Position numbers and translations under genes: made by a program
From: an uncultured Bacilli bacterium
GTDB lineage: Bacteria; Bacillota_I; Bacilli_A; RF39; UBA660
Length of the DNA: 47,063 nucleotides
Direction: 5' to 3'
Assembly (NCBI GenBank): GCA_947631045.1
Contig: CANRJV010000007.1
Span: forward strand, 1-47,063
The notes under the pieces: model-generated
The model's database searches: none
Seen by the model: only the letters and a program-made list of their open reading frames with translations
Told to the model about the DNA's origin: nothing
Shown here: piece after piece, positions 20,640-29,650 of the stretch
Layout of the letters: every line of letters begins with the position of its first letter
Position numbering within the stretch: the first letter of the stretch is position 1

Positions 20640-20882
20640 TTGGCAGAATCCAAAAATAAAGACCAAAAAAAGAATGATAAAATTGAAGTAGAAGGCAAGG
20701 TCATTGAAGTATTAAAAGGTTCCGATTATTTAGTGGAACTAGCTAATGGCCATACTGTAAAAGCCTACGTTTCTGGTAAAATGCGCATTAACATGATACG
20801 TATTCTACCAGGTGATACCGTTACAGTACAATTATCGCCTTATGATTTAACACGTGGGATTATAACATGGAATAGAAGATAG
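20640..20882 (+). CDS. infA: Translation initiation factor IF-1 (probable TTG start at 20640)
   Basis: [71 protein letters not shown] ribosome-binding site upstream of TTG. Confidence 0.95.
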   Translation: MAESKNKDQKKNDKIEVEGKVIEVLKGSDYLVELANGHTVKAYVSGKMRINMIRILPGDTVTVQLSPYDLTRGIITWNRR

Positions 20883-20893
20883 GAGAGTTATTT

Positions 20894-21007
20894 ATGAAAG
20901 TTAGACCATCAGTAAAGAAAATTTGTAAAAAATGTAAAATTATTAGAAGAAATGGAAAAGTTATGGTTATTTGTGATAACCCTAAACATAAACAAGTACA
21001 AGGTTAG
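20894..21007 (+). CDS. rpmJ: 50S ribosomal protein L36 (too short for the ORF track)
   Basis: Translated by eye: [44 protein letters not shown] ribosome-binding site. Confidence 0.97.
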   Translation: MKVRPSVKKICKKCKIIRRNGKVMVICDNPKHKQVQG

Positions 21008-21017
21008 GAGGATTTAG

Positions 21018-21392
21018 ATGGCAAGAATTAAAAATATCGATTTACCAAACGAAAAACATACTTGCATTGGGCTTACCGCTATTTATGGTATAGGTCGTCC
21101 ACTTGCAAAAACTATTTGTAAAGATGCAAAAGTCGATCCAGAAAAGAAAATTAAAGATTTAACTGATGATGAAATTAATAATTTACGTAAAGAAGTAGAT
21201 AAATATGTTGTTGAAGGTGATTTACGTAGAGATGTTCAAATGAACATTAAAAATAAAATGGAAATTAATTGTTATGAAGGAATTAGACATAAAAAAGGTC
21301 TACCAGTAAGAGGTCAAAGAACTAGTCGTAATGCGAGAACTCGTAAAGGTAGAGGTAAAGTTGTGGCTAATAAGAAAAAGGTTGGAAAGTAG
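21018..21392 (+). CDS. rpsM: 30S ribosomal protein S13
   Basis: [27 protein letters not shown]...[18 protein letters not shown]. Confidence 0.97.
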   Translation: MARIKNIDLPNEKHTCIGLTAIYGIGRPLAKTICKDAKVDPEKKIKDLTDDEINNLRKEVDKYVVEGDLRRDVQMNIKNKMEINCYEGIRHKKGLPVRGQRTSRNARTRKGRGKVVANKKKVGK

Positions 21393-21402
21393 AGGTTAAC
21401 TT

Positions 21403-21786
21403 ATGGCATATAATAGAAGAAAAAGAAAAGTTAAAAAGAATATTCCAGAAGCTATTGCCCATATTCAAGCAACTTATAATAACACCATTGTTACTATTTC
21501 TGATAAAGATGGAAATGCTATTAGTTGGTCAAGTGCTGGAAGAATTGGTTATTTAGGAAGTAAAAAGAAAACTCCTTATGCTGCTGGACTTACTGCTGAA
21601 GCTGCTGCAGCCGCTGCCATTGAACAAGGGGTTCAAAAAGTAGAAGTACATGTTAAGGGACTAGCACCAGGAAGAGAAAACGCAATCAGATCTTTACAAA
21701 GTGCCGGACTTGAAGTTACAAGTATAATTGATGAAACTCCAGTTCCTCACAATGGTTGTCGTCCACCAAAAAGACCAAGAAATTAA
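21403..21786 (+). CDS. rpsK: 30S ribosomal protein S11
   Basis: [28 protein letters not shown]...[13 protein letters not shown]. Confidence 0.98.
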   Translation: MAYNRRKRKVKKNIPEAIAHIQATYNNTIVTISDKDGNAISWSSAGRIGYLGSKKKTPYAAGLTAEAAAAAAIEQGVQKVEVHVKGLAPGRENAIRSLQSAGLEVTSIIDETPVPHNGCRPPKRPRN

Positions 21787-21810
21787 TAATAGAAAGGGAA
21801 TTATTGTATT

Positions 21811-22758
21811 ATGATGATAAAATTTGAAAAACCAGAATACAAAATTACTGAATATCAAGAAAACAATTTTTATGGAAAATTTGAAATTGATCCATTAGAA
21901 AGAGGATTTGGTACCACTTTAGGAAATGCTTTAAGAAGAGTGCTTTTATCTAGCCTTCCTGGTAGTGCTGTTACTAGTATTAAAATCGATGGCGTTTTAC
22001 ATGAATTCCAAAAAATTGAAGGGGTTGTAGAAGACGTTACCTCAATCGTTTTAGCAATTAAGAACTTAGTTGTTAAAAACCATTCTGATGAACCTAAAAC
22101 TTTAAGACTTAGTGCTTCAAGTGAAGGACCTGTTACGGCTTCCATGATTGAAAAAGATGCTGAAGTAGAAGTTATTAATGGTGATTTAGTTATTTGTAAT
22201 CTTGTTAGTGGTGGTAAAATCAATATGGAAATGACTGTGGAAAATGGTCGTGGCTATGTTGAAGCCAAAGAAAATAAGAAAAGATTAGAAGATGCTTCAG
22301 TAGGAACTATTGCTATTGATTCATCTTATTCACCAATCGAACTTGTTAAATATGAAGTTGTTGATACACGGGTTGGTCAAAATGAAAATTATGATAAATT
22401 AATTATGGAAGTATCTACTAATGGTAGTATGTCTCCTGAAGAAGCGCTAGCCTTAGCGGCAAAAATATTAGTAGAACATTTCAACATTATTGCTGATTTA
22501 AATTCTATTAGTGATTTCTCAGGATTAATGCAAGAGAAGAAAGTAGATACAATTACCAAGACACTAGAAACCCCAATTGAAGAAGTTGAATTTAGTGTTA
22601 GAGCATACAATTGCTTAAAAAGAGCGGGTATTCATACCGTTCAAGATTTAGTTGATAAAAGAGAAATAGAAGTTACGAAGATTAGAAACTTAGGAAAGAA
22701 GAGTCTAAAAGAAGTTCTTGATAAAGTTGCTGATTTAGGACTTACATTTAAGGAGTAA
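21811..22758 (+). CDS. rpoA: RNA polymerase alpha subunit
   Basis: FEIDPLERGFGTTLGNALRRVLLSSLPGSAVTSIKIDGVLHEF; alpha-CTD. Confidence 0.98.
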   Translation: MMIKFEKPEYKITEYQENNFYGKFEIDPLERGFGTTLGNALRRVLLSSLPGSAVTSIKIDGVLHEFQKIEGVVEDVTSIVLAIKNLVVKNHSDEPKTLRLSASSEGPVTASMIEKDAEVEVINGDLVICNLVSGGKINMEMTVENGRGYVEAKENKKRLEDASVGTIAIDSSYSPIELVKYEVVDTRVGQNENYDKLIMEVSTNGSMSPEEALALAAKILVEHFNIIADLNSISDFSGLMQEKKVDTITKTLETPIEEVEFSVRAYNCLKRAGIHTVQDLVDKREIEVTKIRNLGKKSLKEVLDKVADLGLTFKE

Positions 22759-22763
22759 TAACT

Positions 22764-23102
22764 ATGTATAGAAAATTAGGAAGAGAAACAAGAATAAGAA
22801 GAAGCATTTTAGCAGGACTTACTAAAGATGTTATTATGCATGAATCTATCGTAACAACTGAAGCAAGAGCTAAAGAAGTTCGTAAATTTGTTGATAAAAT
22901 GATTACTTATGGTAAAAGAGGTACTTTAGTATCTCGTCGTAAAGCATTAGCTTTCTTACATAATGATAATGAAGTAGTTAGCAAAGTATTTAACGAACTT
23001 GCTCCAAAATATCAAGATCGTAATGGTGGTTATACAAGAATTATTAAAATTAATGAGCGCCGTGGCGATGATGCTTTAGAAGTTAGATTAGAATTAGTTT
23101 AG
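22764..23102 (+). CDS. rplQ: 50S ribosomal protein L17
   Basis: MYRKLGRETRIRRSILAGLTKDVI. Confidence 0.97.
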   Translation: MYRKLGRETRIRRSILAGLTKDVIMHESIVTTEARAKEVRKFVDKMITYGKRGTLVSRRKALAFLHNDNEVVSKVFNELAPKYQDRNGGYTRIIKINERRGDDALEVRLELV

Positions 23103-23109
23103 AAAAATT

Positions 23110-23137
23110 ACTACTAGCCTATGTTAGTAGTTTTTTT
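23110..23137 (+). terminator. Rho-independent terminator of the ribosomal super-operon
   Basis: ACTACTA-gcctatgt-TAGTAGTTTTTTT. Confidence 0.8.
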
Positions 23138-23141
23138 GTGG

Positions 23142-23357
23142 CTATTTTTTAGACTCAATAATTATATTTAAATTTTCCTTTTTTGCAATTTCTAATAATA
23201 ATTCAAAATCAAAATTTCTTTGTCCATATTCATAATATTGAATGGCTGTTTTAGTTCTGTTAATATTTGCTCCAAAGTCTTTTTGAGTTTTACCAGTATA
23301 TTCTCTAATCATTTTAAAAACTTCATTTGCTTTATAGTTATTTGCTACTATTTTCAA
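23142..23357 (-). CDS. XRE-type HTH regulator, divergent to surface protein copy 2 (ORF track start 23384; likely TTG start at 23357)
   Basis: FKMIREYTGKTQKDFGANINRTKTAIQYYEYGQRNFDFELLLEIAKKENLNIIIE; GAGGTGATTAATTTG on the minus strand. Confidence 0.85.
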   Translation of the reverse strand: MKIVANNYKANEVFKMIREYTGKTQKDFGANINRTKTAIQYYEYGQRNFDFELLLEIAKKENLNIIIESKK

Positions 23358-23369
23358 ATTAATCACCTC

Positions 23370-23423
23370 TTGACAAGCATACAATATGTTGGTATTATTT
23401 TATTGAAAATGCCAACATATTGT
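23370..23423 (+). promoter_or_regulatory. Promoter plus operator-like inverted repeat of surface protein copy 2
   Basis: TTGACA (23370-23375)-N17-TATTAT (23393-23398); ACAATATGTTGG (23381-23392) and CCAACATATTGT (23412-23423). Confidence 0.65.
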
Positions 23424-23514
23424 TGGCCACAATATAAAAGTATTGAATATATACAAGATAGAATTTTTTTAATTTGTTATTAATATTCGGTATTATAAAC
23501 AAGGAGAAAAAAAT

Positions 23515-25122
23515 ATGGAAGAAAAATTAAAGAATAAAAAGGTTATAGTAGTAAGTAGTATTATACTAGTAATAACTATAGTTGTATTATTAGTAATAAC
23601 ATTAAAAGACAGTTATGCTTATTATGGTGGTAGTAATGAATTACCAATAATAGAAGCTACAATAGGAAAATTAAAACCCACAATAGATAAAGTATATATT
23701 GAAAATGAAAATAAACAATATACCAATAATCCAAATCCAAATGTTACAATAACTTGGAGTGATGATAATATAACAGAGTATTGTGTAACATTAGATAGTA
23801 ACTGTACTGAATTTAATCAATTATCCGATACTGATACAAGTAAAAAAAGTGTAACTGCAACAAATCAAATAACATTAAGTGGAGAAGGACCCCATACAGT
23901 AAATGTCTATATAAAAAATAAGTATGGATATACATCAGAAGTTAAAAGTGATCAAATAACCTTAGATACAACACCACCAGCAATAAAGAGTTTATCAACA
24001 ACCGAAATAAAAGAGACAAGTGTAACAATAAAAGTAACAGCCAATAGTGGAGATATAAGTGGAATAAAACAATATTGTTATAGTACAACAGGAAGTGATT
24101 ATAAATGTGAAAATATGGTAAATGGAGAGAAGACATTTACTATAAGTGGATTAGAGGGTGGAAAAAGTTATACATTATATATTTATTTAACAGATAATGC
24201 AGGAAATAATAGTGTTCCAACCCAACAAAAATTTACAACAATATCAAAATCGGCCAAAGATGTGGTAGTTGCTACTTCTAAGAGTCTTGAAACAGAAGAA
24301 AAGATGAAATCAAGAAATGCTCAGATAAGTGGCACACAAGATGATTTAAGAAGATTTGTCGGACCATATACAACAGTAAATGATAACTTTATCTGTTTTG
24401 GAACAACTGATAAAGATGAATGCACAAGTAATAGAGATACCTATATGTATCGAATAATGGGGATAGATACAAGTGGTAGATTAAAATTAATCAAAGCAAC
24501 AAAAATAGTAACAGATAATCGAAAGACATTTCAATGGAATTTTATATATAATAGTATTGTAAAATGGAATGCATCAGATTTATATAAAGGATTGAATGGT
24601 GAAAGCCCACAACCTTCAAATAGTTCTGCATGTAATCAATGCTTTGTAGGTAATAGCAAATATAGTTATATGCAAGAGGTTCAATGGACAGATTTAATAG
24701 ATCCAACAACATATTATATAGGAAACTCAAAAGTCACTAATAATCCGACAGTATTTCAAAATGAAAGAGGAGAAAGTTTTGATAATGCAAAAATAAGCTT
24801 GATGTACTTAAGTGATTACTTATATGCTAATAATGGAGCAGCAGATAAAAGCAATTGGTTATTAATGGCAAATGGATTAAATGGAGTGACCAATACACCA
24901 AACGGCACAGATGCTCCTTCTGCGGAGAATGAATGGACAATGACTAGGCATGATTACGACACCGACCATTACACTGCGTGGTATGTGGTTAAAAACGGGA
25001 CATCGAGTTGGGATGGTTTTCGCGATACGTGGGCGGTTCGTCCAGTCTTCTATTTGAAGTCAACTATACAAATATCAGATGGAAATGGACAAATAGAAAC
25101 TCCGTATATGATTGCTCCTTAA
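23515..25122 (+). CDS. Secreted/anchored surface protein copy 2 with C-terminal hypervariable cassette (putative DGR target)
   Basis: Paralog of 6528-8096; GAWTM-like block EWTMTRHDYDTDHYTAWYVVKNGTSSWDGFRDTWAVRPVFYLKS. Confidence 0.85.
   Translation: MEEKLKNKKVIVVSSIILVITIVVLLVITLKDSYAYYGGSNELPIIEATIGKLKPTIDKVYIENENKQYTNNPNPNVTITWSDDNITEYCVTLDSNCTEFNQLSDTDTSKKSVTATNQITLSGEGPHTVNVYIKNKYGYTSEVKSDQITLDTTPPAIKSLSTTEIKETSVTIKVTANSGDISGIKQYCYSTTGSDYKCENMVNGEKTFTISGLEGGKSYTLYIYLTDNAGNNSVPTQQKFTTISKSAKDVVVATSKSLETEEKMKSRNAQISGTQDDLRRFVGPYTTVNDNFICFGTTDKDECTSNRDTYMYRIMGIDTSGRLKLIKATKIVTDNRKTFQWNFIYNSIVKWNASDLYKGLNGESPQPSNSSACNQCFVGNSKYSYMQEVQWTDLIDPTTYYIGNSKVTNNPTVFQNERGESFDNAKISLMYLSDYLYANNGAADKSNWLLMANGLNGVTNTPNGTDAPSAENEWTMTRHDYDTDHYTAWYVVKNGTSSWDGFRDTWAVRPVFYLKSTIQISDGNGQIETPYMIAP
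24949..25053 (+). other. Putative DGR variable repeat VR2 (core 24949-25032, invariant end 25033-25053)
   Basis: Same boundaries as VR1; first nine codons differ from VR1 only at codon positions 1 and 2. Confidence 0.65.
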
Positions 25123-25231
25123 TTCTGGACAGTTTTATATGGAGATGGATGAATAATGAAAAAAATCAATATTTTTTCTTTTCCTAAATTTAAATTTAAA
25201 AATAATAAATTTGATAATTAATTTTAAAAAA

Positions 25232-25288
25232 ATCTTAACACTTTTTTTCTAGTTTAATCTTTACAAAATAGAGATAAAGTGTTAAGAT
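25232..25288. repeat. 13-bp perfect inverted repeat upstream of sigma/alpha-CTD-like genes
   Basis: ATCTTAACACTTT (25232-25244) / AAAGTGTTAAGAT (25276-25288). Confidence 0.7.
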
Positions 25289-25315
25289 AACAAGCGTATT
25301 TTTAAGGGGGATATT

Positions 25316-25792
25316 ATGGAATTTGTAGAGGAATTAAAATCAGAAGTTTTTAAACAATTTCCTGAATTGGAACAAGAATATGATATTAATGTAGATTTAC
25401 AAAGAAACTTTATTAAACTTTGTTATGCTTTGATGCATTTGGAATTAAAAAGTACTAGTCCTTTTTTAGAAAGAGAATTTACCTTTTTAAGAAAAAGATT
25501 TGGTATTTTACCAAGTGGGGCTAAGATATATGCTGTCGTAGGAAGAGAGCTAGGTTATAACGAAGCGCAATCTTATTTGCAAAAGAAAATAATTTTTGAA
25601 AAGATCCAACATGTTATTTTATATGGTATTTATGTGCCTGATGAATATTTATATTTTAAAAGATCTAAAGAATATCAAGAATATGCTAATTTGGATATGC
25701 AATTAAGGAAAGTCTTTTATAAACAATACTATGATTATATTAATGGGGTAGCAGCTGAAGAAATTGTTGAAGATTCGAAAAGAAGTAGATAG
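25316..25792 (+). CDS. Hypothetical protein, paralogous to the N-terminal part of 25798-26790; weak sigma region-4-like HTH
   Basis: LKSEVFKQFPELEQEYD...EFTFLRKRFGILPSGAKIYAVVGRELGYNEAQSYLQKKIIFEKI. Confidence 0.55.
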   Translation: MEFVEELKSEVFKQFPELEQEYDINVDLQRNFIKLCYALMHLELKSTSPFLEREFTFLRKRFGILPSGAKIYAVVGRELGYNEAQSYLQKKIIFEKIQHVILYGIYVPDEYLYFKRSKEYQEYANLDMQLRKVFYKQYYDYINGVAAEEIVEDSKRSR

Positions 25793-25797
25793 ATCTT

Positions 25798-26790
25798 ATG
25801 GAAAATAGAATTTATGAAGCCTTAAAAAGTGAAATGTTTTCATTATATCCAGATTTAAAAGTTATATTTGATGAAAGAATAGAAAATGTTTTTCAAAAAT
25901 TTACTAATATTTTATTAAATGAAAAAATTAATAAAACAGATAAATTTAGTGCAGAAGAATTATTAATCTTAAGAAAACGTTTTGGGGTTTTTGATGAGCG
26001 AGTTATTCCTTATGATGACATAGCCTTATGGATGCATAAAAGAAGACATGTTATTTTAGAAATAAAAAATAAAGCTTTAAAAAAGTTAGATAAATTGATA
26101 TATACTTATATTCATGTTAAAGGTTGTCAAAAAATAATGCCTAGTCTTTTAAATATTTCTTTAAAATCTTCTCTTTTTGATTTTTCACCCATTATTTTAG
26201 AGTTATTAGAAATTGAAGGAATAAATACTTTTGGAGAATTAATTAATATGTCAACTAAGGAAATATATGCTATTTATAATATTAGTGATGCTCGAGGAAA
26301 AGAAATAATTGATTATGTCCATTTTTTAGGTTATTCTTTTCGAGATGAATTAATTGGAAGTGATTTAGATGCAACGAGATATACATTCTTAGATGATTTA
26401 AATTTATCTTCTAATTTAAGTAAGCTTTTACACAGTTGGAAAATATATACGGTTAATGATTTTATGACTAAAGATATAAATACTTTTAGGTTAAGAAAAA
26501 ATGTTGGGATTAAAACTTATGAAGAGTTAAAAAGTCTTTATATAAGATGTGCAGCCATCTTAAGAAATGAACGAGATAAAGAATTAAATCCTTCCGCTGT
26601 TTCTTATGTTCCTACCAGAGAAACAATTTTAAGTAAGCAATTTAGTACCTATACTGCTTTAGAAGAACAAATTAGGACTTTAGGAAAAAGAAGAAGTAAG
26701 TTAGTAAAAAGAAATACCGAATTAGATTTAGAAATAGAAAATACTATTCAAAAATTAGAAGCTACTAAAATAAGAAGAAGGAGGAAGTAA
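25798..26790 (+). CDS. Hypothetical DNA-binding protein: sigma region-4-like segment plus two RNAP alpha-CTD-like helix-hairpin-helix modules and a C-terminal coiled coil
   Basis: LLILRKRFGVFDERVIPYDDIALWMHKRRHVILEIKNKALKKL; ELLEIEGINTFGELINMSTKEIYAIYNISDARGKEIIDYV; LHSWKIYTVNDFMTKDINTFRLRKNVGIKTYEELKSLY. Confidence 0.6.
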   Translation: MENRIYEALKSEMFSLYPDLKVIFDERIENVFQKFTNILLNEKINKTDKFSAEELLILRKRFGVFDERVIPYDDIALWMHKRRHVILEIKNKALKKLDKLIYTYIHVKGCQKIMPSLLNISLKSSLFDFSPIILELLEIEGINTFGELINMSTKEIYAIYNISDARGKEIIDYVHFLGYSFRDELIGSDLDATRYTFLDDLNLSSNLSKLLHSWKIYTVNDFMTKDINTFRLRKNVGIKTYEELKSLYIRCAAILRNERDKELNPSAVSYVPTRETILSKQFSTYTALEEQIRTLGKRRSKLVKRNTELDLEIENTIQKLEATKIRRRRK

Positions 26791-26811
26791 CAATTGTTAC
26801 TATAGAATATT

Positions 26812-26976
26812 ATGAATGATAAATTATTAAAAGATGTAATTTTAGATATGGAAATATTAGAAAAACATGCTAATGATTTAGAAGAGGAAGTTACTGATTT
26901 AGAAAAATTAATAGAGTTAAAAGAAAAGTATTTAAATCGGTTAAAACTTATTTTAGAGGCTAGTGAAAATAAATAG
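26812..26976 (+). CDS. Small coiled-coil protein (54 aa; below ORF-track cutoff)
   Basis: MNDKLLKDVILDMEILEKHANDLEEEVTDLEKLIELKEKYLNRLKLILEASENK; downstream of 25798-26790. Confidence 0.45.
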   Translation: MNDKLLKDVILDMEILEKHANDLEEEVTDLEKLIELKEKYLNRLKLILEASENK

Positions 26977-27012
26977 TAGATGATATAATTATTTATTAGG
27001 GAGGCCAGGAAA

Positions 27013-28407
27013 ATGATTAACAAAGTAATATTTGAAAAATTAAAAGAAATATTAAAAGAAACTAGTGATAATAGTGTATCTTATGGATGTGCTAATCCAA
27101 GAGCTATTACTTCTAAAGACATGGAAGTATTTAAAATGGCTCTTGCAACTTTCAGAGATTTACTAAAATCTTATAAATCTAAAGTTTTTAATCGGGAAGA
27201 AGACCGCAAATTTTTAAGAGAGGTTTGTTCATTATTAATTCAATTTAATAATAATATTAATAAAATGTTAAATAAGAATTTTCAAAGATTTAAAATGCAA
27301 AAAGATTTAAATATTAAAGAACCTTTAAAAATATTTGAATCTTTTAGTAAAGCAGTAGAGGATGAAGAATATACTTGTAAAAGATTTGAATTAGTATCAT
27401 CTAATGGAAAGAAATCAAGTTTAGCATATCTTTTAGGAGATGCAAGTAGTATTGAATTTATCGAAGATGATGGACATCTTACGGAAAGAGAATTTAAAAT
27501 TTTAATAAATAAATTAAAATATAATCAAAAATCTTATATGTTTTATAGTGAATGTGATTTTATTAATTTTTGGCCATTTTTTACTCATCATTTTAATGGG
27601 ACCAACAATATTTGGTATGAGCAATGTGATGATGAATTAGGTAAAGTTATTGATAATTTTACTAATTTAGCTATTAGTGATGGTTATGATATTGAAGGTA
27701 TAGCAAAATCAGATATGACCGAGGCTATTAAAGTAAGAAAACCAGATTTAGGGCCAACAGAATTGGAACTTCGTTATTTACTTGAGTCTCCTAAAGAAGG
27801 ATTAATGGATGAACTTATAAAATCATTTTTAAATCATGGCTTTAAAATTAATAATATGGTAAATAAAGAAAATAAAGATGTTTATTATGATACTCCGGAT
27901 ATGAGTTTAATGAGAAGTGAATCAGTACTTAGATTAAGAAGTATAAAAAGTGTTGATGGGGAAAGATATATAGGAACTTATAAAAAGCCTTTAAAAAGTG
28001 AAGGAGTATATCATAAGAGATTAGAATATAATATGTCTTTAGATAATCCAACTTTTGAAAATTTGCAAAATGCTTTAAGTGAACAAGTTGAATTTTCGAA
28101 TAAATTTGAACCATCTTTAAATATAACAACGGAAAGAAATGATATATATTTAGAAAAAGATGGCATCACTTATGCTTTATCAATTGATAATGTAGAATAT
28201 GTTGGTGAAAGAGGGACTTATCAAGAGGTAATGGTGGAAGTAGAACTTAAAACTAAAGATAAAGAGGGTCATTTATTAGATATTATTCATGATTTCTTAT
28301 CAAGAGATGTTAAAGGACTAATTCTTATTAAAGAAGGAAAATATCAAAGAGGAGTGAGATATACTTCATCTAAAGTTAAAGATTTAAAATTAATTCCCAA
28401 TGTATAA
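27013..28407 (+). CDS. Hypothetical protein with C-terminal CYTH/triphosphate-tunnel-like domain
   Basis: ELRYLLES...DVYYDTPDMSLMRSESVLRLRSIKSVDGERYIGTYKKPLKSEGVYHKRLEYN...VMVEVELKTKD. Confidence 0.65.
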   Translation: MINKVIFEKLKEILKETSDNSVSYGCANPRAITSKDMEVFKMALATFRDLLKSYKSKVFNREEDRKFLREVCSLLIQFNNNINKMLNKNFQRFKMQKDLNIKEPLKIFESFSKAVEDEEYTCKRFELVSSNGKKSSLAYLLGDASSIEFIEDDGHLTEREFKILINKLKYNQKSYMFYSECDFINFWPFFTHHFNGTNNIWYEQCDDELGKVIDNFTNLAISDGYDIEGIAKSDMTEAIKVRKPDLGPTELELRYLLESPKEGLMDELIKSFLNHGFKINNMVNKENKDVYYDTPDMSLMRSESVLRLRSIKSVDGERYIGTYKKPLKSEGVYHKRLEYNMSLDNPTFENLQNALSEQVEFSNKFEPSLNITTERNDIYLEKDGITYALSIDNVEYVGERGTYQEVMVEVELKTKDKEGHLLDIIHDFLSRDVKGLILIKEGKYQRGVRYTSSKVKDLKLIPNV

Positions 28408-28436
28408 ACCGTTCAATTAAGTTTTGAACGGTTTTA
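28406..28436 (+). terminator. Rho-independent terminator
   Basis: AACCGTTCAA-ttaagtt-TTGAACGGTTTT. Confidence 0.75.
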
Positions 28437-28511
28437 TGTTTTAAAAAGTGTGGGAATGAAAACTTAAAAAGTGATGGATTAAAATATAAAAAAGTGCAGG
28501 AATAAAAATGT

Positions 28512-28761
28512 AAAATTTTTAAATAGAGAAATTGATAGTGTTATAGAACTTGAAGATGGCGAATGGTGTGCATTTGAAATAAAATTAGGAGTTAATCAAA
28601 TAGAAGAAGCCGCCAATAAATTGATAAATTTTAAAAATTCGTTACTAAATAATGAAGGTAAAGTTCCTCGTGTTTTATGTGTAATTTGTGCTATGACAAA
28701 TAGTGCCTACATAAGACCAGATGGTGTTTATGTAGTGCCACTAATAGCTTTAAAAAATTAA
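28512..28761 (+). pseudogene. C-terminal remnant of a DUF4143-type AAA ATPase
   Basis: In-frame NREIDSVIELEDGEWCAFEIKLGVNQIEEAANKLINFKNSLLNNEGKVPRVLCVICAMTNSAYIRPDGVYVVPLIALKN* with no start or N-terminal domain upstream. Confidence 0.6.
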
Positions 28762-28864
28762 AGTAGAGAAAGAATTTGGGAATATTCTTTCTTTTTTCTA
28801 GTGCTATTAAGTTTTATGTGTTAAAATAGTAAGTAGTGAGTGTTAAAAATTAGAGGTGTTTTTT

Positions 28865-29650
28865 ATGGCTAAAGTAATTTCATTAGTTAATCAAAAAGGA
28901 GGAGTTGGAAAAACCACTACAAGTATCAATTTAGCAGCTGCCTTAGGTAAAGAAGACAAAAAAGTTTTGCTTATTGATTTGGACCCCCAAAGCAATGCTA
29001 CTACGGGTCTAGGTTTAACTTCTTCAGATTTTGAACATGACATTTATGAAGTTATTACGGGTAAATGTCCTATTGAAGAAAGTATTATTAAAACTGAATT
29101 TGAAAATTTAGCCATTATTCCATCAACTTTAAATTTAGCGGGAGTTGATGTTGAGTTTGTTAAAAGAATGTTAGATGATCAAACATTCCATCAAAATGAG
29201 CAATTAAAAAAAGCTATTAATGATATAAGAGGAGCCTTTGATTATATTATAATCGATTGCCAACCATCTCTAGGACTAGGAACAATGAATGCTTTAGTAG
29301 CTAGTGATTCAGTTATTATTCCAGTTCAATGTGAATTTTTTGCTCTAGAAGGAATTACCCAACTTTTAAATTCTATTATTATGGTTCAATCTAGTATGAA
29401 TCCGAATTTAAGAATTGAGGGTGTGTTACTTACAATGCTTGATGGTAGAACTAACATTGGTTTAGAAGTTATTGAAGAAATTAGAAAATATTTTAAAGAT
29501 AAAGTATTTAACACAATTATTCCCAGACTAGTAAGATTAGTTGAAGCTCCAAGTCATGGTAAACCAATAAATGAATATGATCCTACTAGTAGAGCCACCG
29601 AAGCTTATCATAATTTAGCAAAGGAAGTGATTGAGCGTAATGGAGACTAA
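28865..29650 (+). CDS. parA: Chromosome partitioning ATPase ParA/Soj
   Basis: VISLVNQKGGVGKTTTSINLAAALG, LLIDLDPQSNATTGLG. Confidence 0.97.
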   Translation: MAKVISLVNQKGGVGKTTTSINLAAALGKEDKKVLLIDLDPQSNATTGLGLTSSDFEHDIYEVITGKCPIEESIIKTEFENLAIIPSTLNLAGVDVEFVKRMLDDQTFHQNEQLKKAINDIRGAFDYIIIDCQPSLGLGTMNALVASDSVIIPVQCEFFALEGITQLLNSIIMVQSSMNPNLRIEGVLLTMLDGRTNIGLEVIEEIRKYFKDKVFNTIIPRLVRLVEAPSHGKPINEYDPTSRATEAYHNLAKEVIERNGD

